This document shows positions 23,013 through 33,783 of a stretch of 64,000 bases of DNA, piece by piece (the stretch's first letter is position 1; each line of letters starts with the position of its first letter). The position numbers were made by a program, and so were the translations under genes. Where the stretch lies: NCBI GenBank assembly GCA_021292165.1, contig CM037879.1, positions 242,297,797 to 242,361,796 on the forward strand, written 5' to 3'. This stretch comes from Shinisaurus crocodilurus. Taxonomy: Eukaryota; Chordata; Lepidosauria; Squamata; Shinisauridae. Below the pieces are notes generated by a model that made no database searches, was not told where the DNA came from, and was given only the letters and a program-made list of their open reading frames with translations.

Positions 23013-23145
23013 GAGTTAGATCCTGACTTAGTTATGCTTAGAACTGACCCGCTGAAATCACTGCAACAAGTTAGTCATGACTAACTTAAGTCCCGTTGAT
23101 TTCAATAAGTGTTCTTTGAGCATGACTTAGTCTGGATCCAACCCT
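23013..23145. mobile_element. Palindromic MITE-like element
   Basis: TTAGATCCTGACTTAGTTAT at the left pairs imperfectly (about 18 of 23) with AGCATGACTTAGTCTGGATC at the right. The centre has TTAGTCATGACTAA. The style and the GGATCCAACCC end resemble the element at 59384-59469. Superfamily unknown. Confidence 0.5.
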
Positions 23146-23879
23146 TAGATTTCTAGAGGTAGATTAATAATTCTTGTGAAGGTCCACAAGAACCTGGAGG
23201 TTTGCATATATCCTTTGCCAGTAGAAATATGTTGCATTTGAAACTTCTAACATGCCTGTCTGCCTGTCTGTCCATCTGTCTGTCTATCTCTCTATCTATG
23301 TACTCTAAATCTGACTGTTCGGTTCCAACTTTTTGTTAGTGGTTCTATTCAAAATTTGAGTAGCCCACATATTCAAGACATTATTTTAAAATCTGAGAGT
23401 ACTGACACTGCGATCTAGATGGGATCTTTATTCATCAGATAAAGGGATGCCAGCTCTTTAAGGATAGGAGAGAGAGGGCCAAACAGAGCTATAGAAACTA
23501 CACACATGCTGCATTCTCCCTCCCCTTTGCCCCTCTGTGGCACAAACTAGATCTGATGGCAGTGGACCCAGCTGTTTACACTGTAGATAATTGTTAAGTC
23601 TTTGGACAGTGTCCGACATTGAAATGGACGGAACTTAAGTTAGCTTCACACATTCTGGCAGTACTGAGAACAAAAGCCATCTAAAACCACATTCTGCCAG
23701 ACTCCACCCATAACCCACCAGGTTCCAACCTACCTAGCCCTCCACCCCTCACTCTCTGGTTCTGTCCTAGTCTATCCCCAACCCACTGGGTTCCATCCCA
23801 TCCCATTCCCATCCCATCCCGGATTGCCTGCCAAATCCCAGGTGGTCAGTATTTTTGGAATAAAAAGTCAATAACTCAG
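23146..23879. other. Unassigned sequence with (TCTG)n tract
   Basis: An imperfect CTGT/TCTG tetranucleotide tract lies at about 23257-23300. A CCCATCC-rich stretch lies near 23795-23820. No gene. Confidence 0.5.
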
Positions 23880-24205
23880 ATCCAGTGTAGCATAATGTTT
23901 AGAGCAGTGTTCCCCAACCTTGGGTCCACAGATGTTTTTGGCCTACAACTCCCAGCATGCCCCAGCCAGCATAGCTGGGAGTTGTAGGCAAAAAAGATCT
24001 GGGGACCCAAGGTTGGAGAACACTGGTGTTTAGAGTGTTTGACATAAACTGAGGCAACCTTGATTCATATCCATTGTCAATGATAAAAACTTGTTTTGGC
24101 CAGCCACCATCTCTCAAAGGGTTGTTACGTTGATAGAAGGGGGGCAGGGTATGAATGCATGCTACCCTGAACTCCTTGGAGAAAGGGCAGGCTAAAAATA
24201 TCACA
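23880..24205 (+). mobile_element. Old Sauria-type SINE interrupted by a hairpin MITE
   Basis: CCAGTGTAGCATAATGTTTAG before the MITE and TAGAGTGTTTGACATAAACT after it rebuild a decayed SINE head. AAAGGGTTGTTACG and CCTGAACTCCTTGGAGAAAG further on match the body and tail. Confidence 0.55.
23905..24025. mobile_element. Palindromic hAT MITE inserted in a SINE
   Basis: CAGTGTTCCCCAACCTTGGG at the left pairs with CCCAAGGTTGGAGAACACTG at the right. The inner arms CTACAACTCCCAGC and GCTGGGAGTTGTAG also pair. The 8-mer GTTTAGAG lies immediately left (23897-23904) and two bases right of the element (24028-24035), consistent with a hAT duplication. Confidence 0.75.
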
Positions 24206-25530
24206 GATGGATAATGCTGGCCAGAAGCTAAGAATAAAAGCAAGGCAAATTAACATGTGATCCCAAAAGAACCCTGAAAGAAAAATCACTCCTGTTTAAC
24301 ACCAGGCAGCACTAGGAAGGCTATACATGCAGCTCGTCTTCATTTGCTTAGAACTGGCAGTCCCATGGAGCCGGAAGGGAATGGCAGCAGCCAGAGCTCT
24401 GTTCCTGCTACCACTGCTGAAGCCACTGGCAGGGTCATCAGTGTCTGAACAATTTAAAGCAAGAAAAAGTTAGAGGAAGCCATGCCACTGCCATGGTAAG
24501 CAGCCCTCCACCCACCCAAGGCTTTGTGTCCCCAAAACCCTCTCCAAAATCATGTTGGCTATGGGGGGGCAGGGAAATACCACCACTCCTCAGTTGGACA
24601 AACCACGAATTTCAGTGGGATCACTATAGTCCTAGATCAGGGGTGTTGAACCCCTTTCAGCCCAAGAGCCAAATTCACTTTTGGAAAAGCTCCCAGGGGC
24701 TGCATTCCAGTGGTCAGTGGGTCAGTGTCAAAGGGGGGCAGGGCCAAAGGCAAAAGTGGGTGAAGCAAAAATACCAAAACAAAAATAATAATACCAGAAT
24801 ATTTTTGTTTAAAGCTCTTACTGCCATGAAGTAAGCCTTAGGAGAGGCACTTCCCCTTTTAGAATGGGGAAAAGGCCACACGAAAGCTGGGAAACTACCA
24901 AACAGTAGGTAGTCGGGGGGGAACTGGGAACCGCCTGGTGATATCGGGAAGGGGGCACGGCCATCTGGAGAACCCTGAGGTACAACACCCCCGTTAGATA
25001 TTTGGGTTACATTGCATGCATAGAGTCAATAGGGGAGGAATGGGTTAATGGGCACCAGGGACTTCATGCTTGACTAACCACACCCATTCCTCCCACATCC
25101 AGTGAATCTTACCTTGGAAGTGAGATCTCTCTGTTTTCCCTGAACTTCCATGAGGCAAGACGTGCCTGGCTGGCTCTCCTCCAGCCATGCTGACTTCAAT
25201 GGACTCTCATCTACACTTGCATGAACTAGCCAGCATTCAAGACTACCACCAGATGTTTTGTGCATACAGTAAAACCCTTTTTTGTTATATAACTAGTCTA
25301 CTACGTGGTAAAGAGGCTTGCAGTTGAGTAAGTTAGTCAAAAGCTTCCGCATCGCTCTGCTATGATACAAGCCAATCCTTCCATCAACCCCTGCCCTAGA
25401 TTCAGCACAGCATAGTGCTAAAGCATCTACACACCCACCTCTAAATTTCCCTCTCTTCTGGTTGAGAAGCTCTCCTAGCTCTTTAAGCTAGAAGAAGGAG
25501 ATCATGGAGGCTGATCTTACAGTTCTGCAG

Positions 25531-25562
<32 letters not shown>

Positions 25563-25743
25563 CACTAAGAGAAATTATTTGTTAAGCTATACATTGTATG
25601 GTAGATCAACATCCAGTGCCTAACATTTCAATCTAATCTTGCTGAAAACCACATCATATATTTTTAAATTTAGTTTGCATTTATTGTTCAGTCATTACAA
25701 ATCTTTCATACCCTAAATGTTAGGATGTCTCTTCAGTAAAAAT

Positions 25744-25775
<32 letters not shown>

Positions 25776-26226
25776 CAGCACTGTCCTGCAAAAATAAAAC
25801 TGATGTGTATTCATTTGTCTTCATAATTTATGGTGGTGATTGGGGGAGATGTTCTTTATTCATTCTTTCTTTTTTTTCACAGTGTGAGAACAAATGGCTC
25901 ATTAATTTTAAAGACATCAGTCTGAAAGTGCTATCCATGTCAGATAGAATAATGACGGACATTATAAGGAACACAAAGGACTGAATACATAAATATAATC
26001 ATCCATGTTTGTATTGTGAAAACTTTTATGAAGAATAAGCTGATGAGAAGCATATAGATTACTTTGAAGTCATCAGTAGCAGCTAAATATTTCTTTTCCT
26101 TACTCAAACGTAAGCAGTCCAATAACAACCAGAGGTCCATACATTCCCTACCCCTGCTCTAGGAGAATTTTGCCTCCCAGAAATGATGCAAACCCATGAC
26201 TGCTTATTTTACAAAATAATTAAATG

Positions 26227-26260
<34 letters not shown>

Positions 26261-26778
26261 CAATCCACATAGCCATTTTCTAGGTCACCATTTTTGGAAA
26301 TGTTCCTGACATAATCTGTTGAGATTACAACTCATTACATTGACCTGATTCAGAAGTAAACCCCCCCCCCCCGGTTTAAACAGCCCATGGGTTGCCATGC
26401 ATAAGTGGAAGAGAGAGAATGTGCTGGCTCCCAGATTTTTACTCAGCGATCTATATTCAGTTCCTTCATAGGTTGTTAAGTGGGACACCCAAACCTGGAC
26501 TACTGGATTAATCCATGGTTTGTTGTTGGGTTAACCACTGGGTCGTTTAGCCCCTAAACCAACCATCGGTCTGGGTACAGTTGTCACAGTCATAGGAACC
26601 GATCATAGATTGCTGATTAAAAGAGAGCCCACCTGGTCTCTCCCACTCTTTTCAAGCAACCCTTGGATTGTTGTTACTTGCAAACAGGCCCATCCTGTCT
26701 CAACTTTTCAGAATTGAATTGCTATTGGTGAGGGATGGTGAGAATTGCAGTCCAACAACATGTGGAGAAGCATACATC
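24206..26778. other. Unassigned sequence with simple repeats
   Basis: Includes (GA)n at 25534-25561, (ATC)n at 25745-25775 and (GT)n at 26229-26260. The string CAGGGGTGTTGAACCCCTTT at about 24638 resembles a hAT terminus, but no partner end was found. No gene recognised. Confidence 0.5.
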
Positions 26779-27249
26779 TAGAGATGTTAACGTACCTTAA
26801 GGGGGGGCGCCTCACCCTGCCTCGCCTCTCCATGCTGCCCCCCCGCCGCTCAATTCTCAGCGGCGCAGAGTGATTCTCCGTGCCGCTCGAGCCCGCTGCG
26901 ACGGTCCCATCACGTCACTTCCGGCTGGCCGGAAGTGACACGACAGGATCCTACGCCGGCACGACAGGACCCCGCGCTGCGTCTTTTCTGTAGAAAACAG
27001 GGCTTAAAATGGCTGTTTTAAGCCCTGTTGCCCTGGTTTCTACAGAAAAGACGCAGCGCGGGGTCCCGTCGCAGGGTCCCGTCGCAGCCGGAAGTGACAC
27101 GATGGGACCATCACGACGGGCGCGGGCGGCTCGTCGCAGAGAGGCGAGTGGGGCCGGGACCCGGTAAAGCCCGTGAGTCTCGGGGGGGCATGAGCGGGGC
27201 CAATTTCGGCCCGCTATGCCCCCCCCCGAGCCGAGCGGTTACATCCCTA
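26779..27249. mobile_element. GC-rich palindromic hAT MITE
   Basis: Termini TAGAGATGTTAAC and GGTTACATCCCTA are inverted. A perfect 8 bp duplication, CATACATC, lies at 26771-26778 and 27250-27257, so the superfamily is well supported. The middle (26967-27066) is a long inverted repeat with 30 bp perfect outer arms (GGACCCCGCGCTGCGTCTTT and complement) plus inner arms ACAGGGCTTAAAA and TTTTAAGCCCTGT. No transposase is encoded. Confidence 0.88.
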
Positions 27250-27363
27250 CATACATCCCTATCCCTGTCCTAGAGGGAATAACTGTATGGTATCTCCAAG
27301 ATTAAGGGGGAAAATATTTAAGATAAATTAGATATTTTAATGCTATTTCAACCTCAATATTCG

Positions 27364-27607
27364 TAGGGATGTCGGAGAAATCCTCAATGGATTCGAGTGA
27401 GTTCAGAATTCTATTAATCTGACTCACGGATTCTGCAGCAGACTGGCTTTTTCCAAAGGTGCACGGATTCTGCGGACTTGCAGACCAGTTTTATACTTTC
27501 CGGAATTGTACACAAATTTAGTCATAGAAAAATACAAAAAATAAACGAAACACTGACTGAAAATGCAAACCAGACAGAACAGATTTAACAAAATCCATAC
27601 ATCCCTA
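27364..27607. mobile_element. hAT-like MITE
   Basis: Begins TAGGGATGT and ends ACATCCCTA, an exact 9 bp inverted terminus shared with the neighbouring element. The flanking 8-mers AATATTCG and TAATTTGT do not match convincingly, so the duplication is lost or the ends are a few bases off. Confidence 0.6.
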
Positions 27608-28444
27608 TAATTTGTGTGTGGGGTGGGGGGGACAGCAACAAGCATATAAGAGGGAATCTTTAGCAAAATTATATCAGCATAAAAGTGGCATTAAAAACCT
27701 ATAAAGGTATATGTTTCCAGAAAGCTGCATCTTTATAGTCCCAAGTTGGAGATACTCTTGCACATCCCAGCATTAATAGTCATGGGTTTTTAAAAACAAA
27801 AAACAAAACTTAATTTAGAGCTAGCAATAGCATAATGTAGTGTGACTAATGCAGCCTGACAGTAAAACATCACCCCCCTACAAAAAAAATCCATCACCTG
27901 GAAAATGTGACAATCAAAGCAGTTTTCTGAAAAGAAAGGTTAAATTACAAGGAATCGGAACAAAAGAAAAGATTTATATTTTAAAATATTTCACTTTGAG
28001 ACCATCTTTGTTTTAAAAGACAGTAATTTACTCTGGTCACATTTAAAGTCAATAGCTGCATCTTTATTGTCAAAATTTGCTAATGAAACAGCCACTCTGA
28101 AATATAAAGGACTTCAAATAATTTGTAGCCAATAGCAGCAACTCACTTAGAGTGCCTTCAAATCAGTACTGCTCTCCATTACAACAGACGTTCCTGGAGA
28201 TGTGTGAAAGAGCGGTTGTGAGTTCAACTTGAAGCCATGTTCATCTTTGCTGCTGAAGGCCTGCCCAATGATGCAGCTAGGGCTGGACCTTGGGGCCAAG
28301 TTCCAGGGCCCTGCAACCCCAGGGGACCCCACGTGGCCACCCAGAGAGCAGCAGGTGATGAGGGCATCAAGGCAGGAGAACCGAACTCCATTTTATTCCT
28401 CATGCTGGTGCTATTATTTAAGTGAAATTAAAACTGCACTGCAC
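27608..28444. other. Unassigned sequence
   Basis: No gene or element recognised. Confidence 0.5.
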
Positions 28445-29240
28445 CTCCCCCCACGTGTAGCTGTGGGGGGGGGAACAATTTGTGCGCGGTGGAGGGGACG
28501 AGTCGGACTACAATGGTCTGATATCAGACCAACCAATCACAGGGCAGAAGGGGAGGGGCAGTAGAGCCGTTATTAGGTTTGCTCGCCTCTCCTCCAGGTT
28601 CTTTTCTAGCGCGGCTCCCTCCCTCCCTTCCTGTTTGCAGTGTAGATTTTACTGGTCGCCTGTTTCCAGGGGCCAGGTAGGAATTTTGGTTCATTGTCCT
28701 AATTGGCCGGGGGCAATGTTCATGTTTCGCCTACTCTACGCTGTATTTCAGGGTTTGGGTGCTTAGTGGCATTTTCAATTCGGTCACATTGGCAGTTAAG
28801 TGCGGGATTAGGCAGTTTTAGGGGCTCGGTGATCATCCTATGGCACCTTGCAGGTGAGAGGCGTGCCTGAGGCTCCTTCCGCCGACTATCTCACGGCTCG
28901 GGACTGTGGAGACAAGGCTGTCTCTGAGGTCTTCCTGCTTCACCTACCAGTACCTCACAGTCTGGTCGAGGCTGACTGCAGGAAAAACCTTCCAGCACCG
29001 TGTGGTGTTAAGCAAGGCGGGGATGACCTGGCAGCCGTCACCCTCCTTGCTGGATGTTTCGCCCTATCGCAATAGTGACCGGCTGATAGCCGGTGTAATT
29101 AGTACCCGCACTTTTTCCCTTCGTAGATCCCCTATTGATGATTCAATAAAGGTGGCCCATTACTTTTACCACAATTTGTACCCTACAATTGTGCCCGAGT
29201 CGTTATTTCTCCTCTACGCGCGCAAATGCTCAGAGCATTT
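28445..29240 (+). mobile_element. LTR-like repeat, copy 2
   Basis: The uninterrupted counterpart of the repeat at 15008-17095 (minus strand there). It holds an ACCAATCACAG box near 28528, CTCCCTCCCTTCCTG, the shared CAGGGGCCAGGTAGGAATTT and CGGTGATCATCC blocks, AATAAAGGTGGCCC at about 29145 and a shared end near CTACGCGCGCAAATG. It has no retroviral gene. An LTR is the best guess; another Pol II-transcribed non-coding repeat remains possible. Confidence 0.5.
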
Positions 29241-29782
29241 CTTTCTCTCGTATCACAGTTAGAAAACAGTTTTGCTGCTATTGTTCTAACAGATCAGGAA
29301 TGTAGAGGCAGTTGTAAAGCATGGAATGGTCCTGGCAGGGGCACGAAGTGAGATGTTAGTTGTGAGTTTCACAACTAATACACATGGCTATCTAAATCGG
29401 TACAGGGTGGCCACGTGCCCTCTTTTACACAGGACTGTCCTCTATTTAGAAGGTGGCCTGTATTTGAAGGGCTGTCCACTTCAAGTCCAGTTTAAAGATA
29501 AAGAACCATCAAAAGGAAGAGCTGGGCCTTGAAAATGCCCATCATCAACAGCACCTGGACAGTAGACTGAGCAAGGCACATAGGATACCCAGTCAGTCTT
29601 CCACACACTATGGTGAAATGTACTGTGTTTCTTTTTCAATTATAATAATACTTTCTAAATGTGCATCTATACATATAAATTAGCATATGCAGTTTTTGAT
29701 GCGAAATTGGTGTCCTCTTTTGTTCTCTTTTTTGGTGATACATTTTCTCTTTTTTGGCGACTCATAAGCAGCCACTCTGTGG
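29241..29782. other. Possible hAT fragment, otherwise unassigned
   Basis: CAGGGTGGCCACGTGCCCTC at 29404 and GCAGCCACTCTG at 29769-29780 could be opposed termini of an aged hAT element. No duplication was found. Confidence 0.3.
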
Positions 29783-29937
29783 CTCACGTTGGCTCAGCTT
29801 GTCTGAGCGTGGAAAGCTAAGCAGGGTCAGGCCTGGTTATTACTTGGATGGGAGACCCCCCCTCCTCTAGTTTCCTGCATTGAGCAGGGGATTGGACTCG
29901 ATGGCCCTTCCAACTCTATGATCTATGAATCTATTCC
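29783..29937 (+). mobile_element. SINE with 5S rRNA-like head and CR1-like tail, copy 1
   Basis: 29811-29857 carries AAGCTAAGCAGGGTC and ACTTGGATGGGAGACC, the internal promoter boxes A and C of vertebrate 5S rRNA, with CAGGCCTGGTTATT between them. The first ~35 nt of 5S is missing or diverged. After a CCTCCTCTAG linker the tail reads TGCATTGAGCAGGGG, TTGGACTCGATGGCCC and CAACTCTATGATCTATGA, the 3' end style of CR1 LINEs. Not a functional 5S gene. A second copy lies at 39695-39845. Confidence 0.85.
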
Positions 29938-31404
29938 TCTCACTCAGGGCCTCAGCTAAAAGAGCACTCCAGCTCACACACAGGGAATTCTGGGAACAGG
30001 TTTCCTGTTTGACTGTGTCAGTCAAACACAGACTGTGCTCTGGTGGTCAAAGGCGAATGGTTGGAGGGTGATGCATCCTTATTTGTCTGCCAACCATAGG
30101 CAGTATGAATCCGTTTGTTGGGTCCCTCATCCTTGTTGGGCCGCAGTGCCATTTGTTCCCTTTGCCCTCCCCTCTCTGCACCCCTGTCCGATGCTCTCTC
30201 ATACAAAGGGAATCAAATCAGACAGTGCTGTCCATGCAACTTCTCACCACATAGGGAAGTGGGACGTGTGCCACAATATTGTTTATAAAATAGGTAATTG
30301 AAACCAGAATGTGACCTTGCCATTTCAGGCTATTTACATTTTATATTCTCAGCATCTAAATATGCTTTAGCTGCAATCTGACCCATGCTGATACTCTAAC
30401 ACTTCCACTCATTTATACACAGGGCCATTGTAGAGCTGCAAAGGGCCCCATGGGTCATTAAGTCGAAGATCTTGCCAAAATCCTTTCTAAAGTTTATCAT
30501 TGGCAAAGGACTACGCACACCCTTGGTGGGTTTCCCCCCCTCCATTTCACCAGTTATTTAATACACTTTACAGTATAAGATAAACAACAGCATACATAAT
30601 CATATCTAATATAATTTAACAAGAAAAAAATAAAAAAAATAAATTTAAATACACACACACACCCCTATACTTAAGTGAAAAATTTAAAGGAAAAAAGATT
30701 TAGGGCGCAATCCTATGTCCCTCTGATCTTGTCTGGGGGACATAGGAATGGGTCTGGAAGGCACTGTCTGAGACCTTGGAAAACCCTTCTGAGAGGTTGC
30801 AGCACTGCAGAGCACCTGCCCCCACACCCCATAGCTGGCGTGGTACTTTCTGCACCGGAAGGGAATTGATTCCGTCTTTGGTTCCCCGGTGGGGGGGGCA
30901 TTCTTGGGGGCGGGGAGTAGAGGAGCGAGGCTCCATCAGATTCCAAGGAATCCAGGCGGCACCTCAGCCTCTCCTCCTCATGAGGAGAGGGGGGGGAACA
31001 TCAAGACGGCCATCTAGATGTTTTCGAGGGCAAGGGGAGCGCTGTGCAATGTCCCAAATTGTGCTTGCTTAAAATTTACCCTCTATAATGTGCCCACACT
31101 TTTCCTTGATATCTCAGGCCCAAATCCAGATGGGGAGGATGGAGTGCCTGGGACCAGCACAGAGCTGTACGGCACCTTAAACCTTTACCAATTAATTGCA
31201 AACTGAACCTGGCACACTGGCAAGGGAGTGTGGGAATATATTATAGAATGTAATCCATGCTCTTAGGCTGCAAACTTACACAGTGACTAGGGAGCACCTC
31301 CCTCTCCTTGACAGTGAAAATATAATAATAATTAATAAAATAAATAATGAATAATTTGCTGCTTTTTCATGACATCCCAAATCAGCTATCTGGCATCTGC
31401 CTCA

Positions 31405-31406
<2 letters not shown>
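29938..31406. other. Unassigned sequence
   Basis: An A-rich and (CA)n stretch lies at 30625-30662. GC-rich 30700-31050 gives overlapping short frames on both strands without a recognisable protein family. Confidence 0.5.

Positions 31407-31439
<33 letters not shown>
31407..31439. repeat. (GT)n microsatellite
   Basis: About 16 uninterrupted GT units. It lies inside a 241-codon frame at 31347-32072 that I do not accept as a gene. Confidence 0.9.
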
Positions 31440-31650
31440 TTTGTCTTAGGCCCCTGTCTCCCAAGGACACCCCTGTTTGTAAAAAGGGATGTAAGGACAG
31501 GAGGGCACTTGATTTCAGAAAAAAAATCAGGCAGAAAGATTCAAGGGAGGCAGCAGGAGGGGAAGCACATGTGGGCAAAAAAACAATTAGTCCAGGAATC
31601 AGATGCAACAAAGATCATCAGGGCTCCTGTTCCTTTATTTCAGCAAGCGC
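31440..31650 (+). repeat. Unnamed dispersed repeat R1, copy 2
   Basis: Aligns with the reverse complement of 4690-4910. It starts near CCCCTGTCTCCCAAGGACAC and ends CTTTATTTCAG. Family not recognised. Confidence 0.7.
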
Positions 31651-31717
31651 CAATTTTCTCCAGTTACATGAAAAGCAACATCTTTCCAAATTACTTTCTG
31701 TACATTGGACTCCTGTC

Positions 31718-31790
31718 CATGAAAGCTTATTATGCCACAATAAATGTGTGTATCTTTAAGGCACCACAAGGTATTGTGGCTTTTGAACAT
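31718..31790 (+). repeat. Fragment of a widespread sauropsid repeat
   Basis: Contains CCATGAAAGCTTATTATGCC, CAATAAATGTGTG and TCTTTAAGGCACCACAAGG, motifs I recall from a repeat common in turtles and lizards. Only this portion is preserved. Confidence 0.45.
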
Positions 31791-33009
31791 AAAAGAGCAA
31801 GAAGACTCTATCCTCCTCCCACATCTATTCTCCTTTCCCTACTCTACTGCAAACCTCTGATGCCCAGGAGGACCATGCGCACCCACCAGAATCTGTCCAC
31901 ATGGATCATGCAAAAAGCAGGTACACTCCAGAAAGATGATTGCAGAGCCAAGGAGCTCCAGACACACTCCGGCAAGCTGTACACTCATACATTACCTTGC
32001 CCCAAATTCAGACATTGCTGCTCATTCAAAACCGTTTTTAGGCAAACCCACTTCTGCTTTCCTCCAGCATAAGGGGCCTGGGCCAGCTTGGAGGAAGCAA
32101 CAGATGGGGAAGACCTCTGGCACTCCATTTTATATGTGAGCAGCCAATGTGCCTGCTCTTCCTCTTGTCAGGGCCTCGCTGCCAACCATGGCCGAGGGCA
32201 CTACAATTGGCCAGTAGCAATTGGCTAGGCAGGTCTCTGCAGAATCAGGCACGCTCCGAGAAATCCTGGTGACAGTGGTGCTGTTAGGCAATTTGGGCTC
32301 TGGACTTAATGAAAATAATGAGCAGGCTGTGGAAGGAAAGGTGGCCGTCTCCCCTCTAGTTTAATGGTGCCTTCATGCTACACTCCCTATTAGTCTGCTA
32401 AGGGAGTGAGGCCCAATGTCTCCTAGTGGCTGCAAGGCCACTGAGTTTAGAGGGAAGAAGCAGGCTTGTATTAAGGCAGGTGATGCCCAGTCAGGTGCCC
32501 CTCTATAGCAACACCCATGCTTAACAGGTCTTCCAGTTAAACTTCCATTCTTAAAGACCGAATGCATGTAATCCATATACTCCACTCCAACCAATGTGTG
32601 AACATGCAGTTAAAAATCTCCTGTGATGGAGATTTTCACCCCGCTTAGGCAACCTGTCTGAATGCTCCAGCACTCATACTATCATGGAGTGTTCTTTGTT
32701 TTTAAATACATTATTAATATGGTTGTTATTTTTATTCCTGTTAAATGTTTGCAATGGTTTGATTGTATTATTCTATAATGATATCATATTATTTTAGGGA
32801 TGGGGGGCAGAAAAACAGCCTATAAATGCAAATATAAAATAATAAATTGAGTCATCATGGCTGGAAATATTGCAGAACTTCTGGGTGAAAAAAGTGGTCA
32901 GTAAACCACACAAGGAAAATAGATCCTGCCTTGAACATACATACATACACATATGGGGAAAGAAAGACAGGTCACAAGCAAAACACAAGGTGAGAGCAGC
33001 ACTCTTATA
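31791..33009. other. Unassigned sequence
   Basis: No gene or clear element. Confidence 0.5.
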
Positions 33010-33096
33010 GTGCAATCCTATGCATGTTTGCTCAGAAATAATGTCCTGTTGAGTTCAATGGGATGTACAACGAGGCAGGTGTGTATGGGATTCCAA
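33010..33096. mobile_element. Hairpin MITE-like repeat, family A, copy 2
   Basis: GTGCAATCCTATGCATG at the left and GTGTGTATGGGATTCCAAT at the right, with TTGAGTTCAATGGGA in the centre. More diverged than the other copies. Confidence 0.55.
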
Positions 33097-33467
33097 TCTT
33101 AATGTGCTCTTCTTTGTCTGTTGCTCAAACATGCTAATGTGATGCTTCCTGAAAATGTGGAAATGAATTTCCTAAATGATGCTATTGCCTCTGCCAGGGC
33201 TGAAGTGGATAATTACTCTTTGGAGCATTTAGTTTTGTGAGAGAATGCTAACACCTCTCCTGTGTAATATGATGAATCCGTACACTTCAGTTTCCTCTCC
33301 CTTAAGTCAAGTACCTGACACATGGCCTCCAATATTGCAAATCTCAGCCAGGTCGTTAGTCCCATTAAACACCTTAAATGCCACCTCTCTCACCCAGGAG
33401 AAAAACTAGCAGAAAGTATTATTTAGAGTTATGCTTGTTCCCTGAAAATAACTGCAATGGCAAGCTA

Positions 33468-33498
<31 letters not shown>

Positions 33499-33783
33499 TC
33501 ACCTTTTATAAGATATTGGAGTATGAGCTGTTATTTATTTGCTACTATCTTGGATCTTCACTGTAAAGTATCCCAAGTACCATGAGATCCTATAAAGATA
33601 GAGAACTGCAACACAGAGTTGTCTGTGGTACATAAAAAACACCTTAAAGTGATATATTTTATTGTCTTAGGTGGTGTGCATTGGCTTAGCTGATGACTAC
33701 AAAAACCTCTTTGTTTATATAACAAACAGCATACCATTAGACAGAAACATAGAAAGGCTGGTCTACAGTAGCTCTTTTCAGGC
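33097..33783. other. Unassigned sequence with (GA)n
   Basis: (GA)n lies at 33472-33498. Nothing else recognised. Confidence 0.5.

Noticed and set aside
27364..27607. 8 bp duplication for this hAT-like MITE
   Set aside because: The flanking 8-mers agree at too few positions to claim, although the 9 bp inverted ends are exact.
29811..29857. Possible functional 5S rRNA gene
   Set aside because: Only the promoter half is present; the first third and the 3' stem of 5S are missing and a CR1-like tail follows.
31347..32072. 241-codon plus-strand frame, the second longest in the window
   Set aside because: It begins in AT-rich DNA, translates a (GT)n microsatellite as VCVCVC, then runs through repeat R1 and a sauropsid repeat fragment. 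No domain or codon-use signal.
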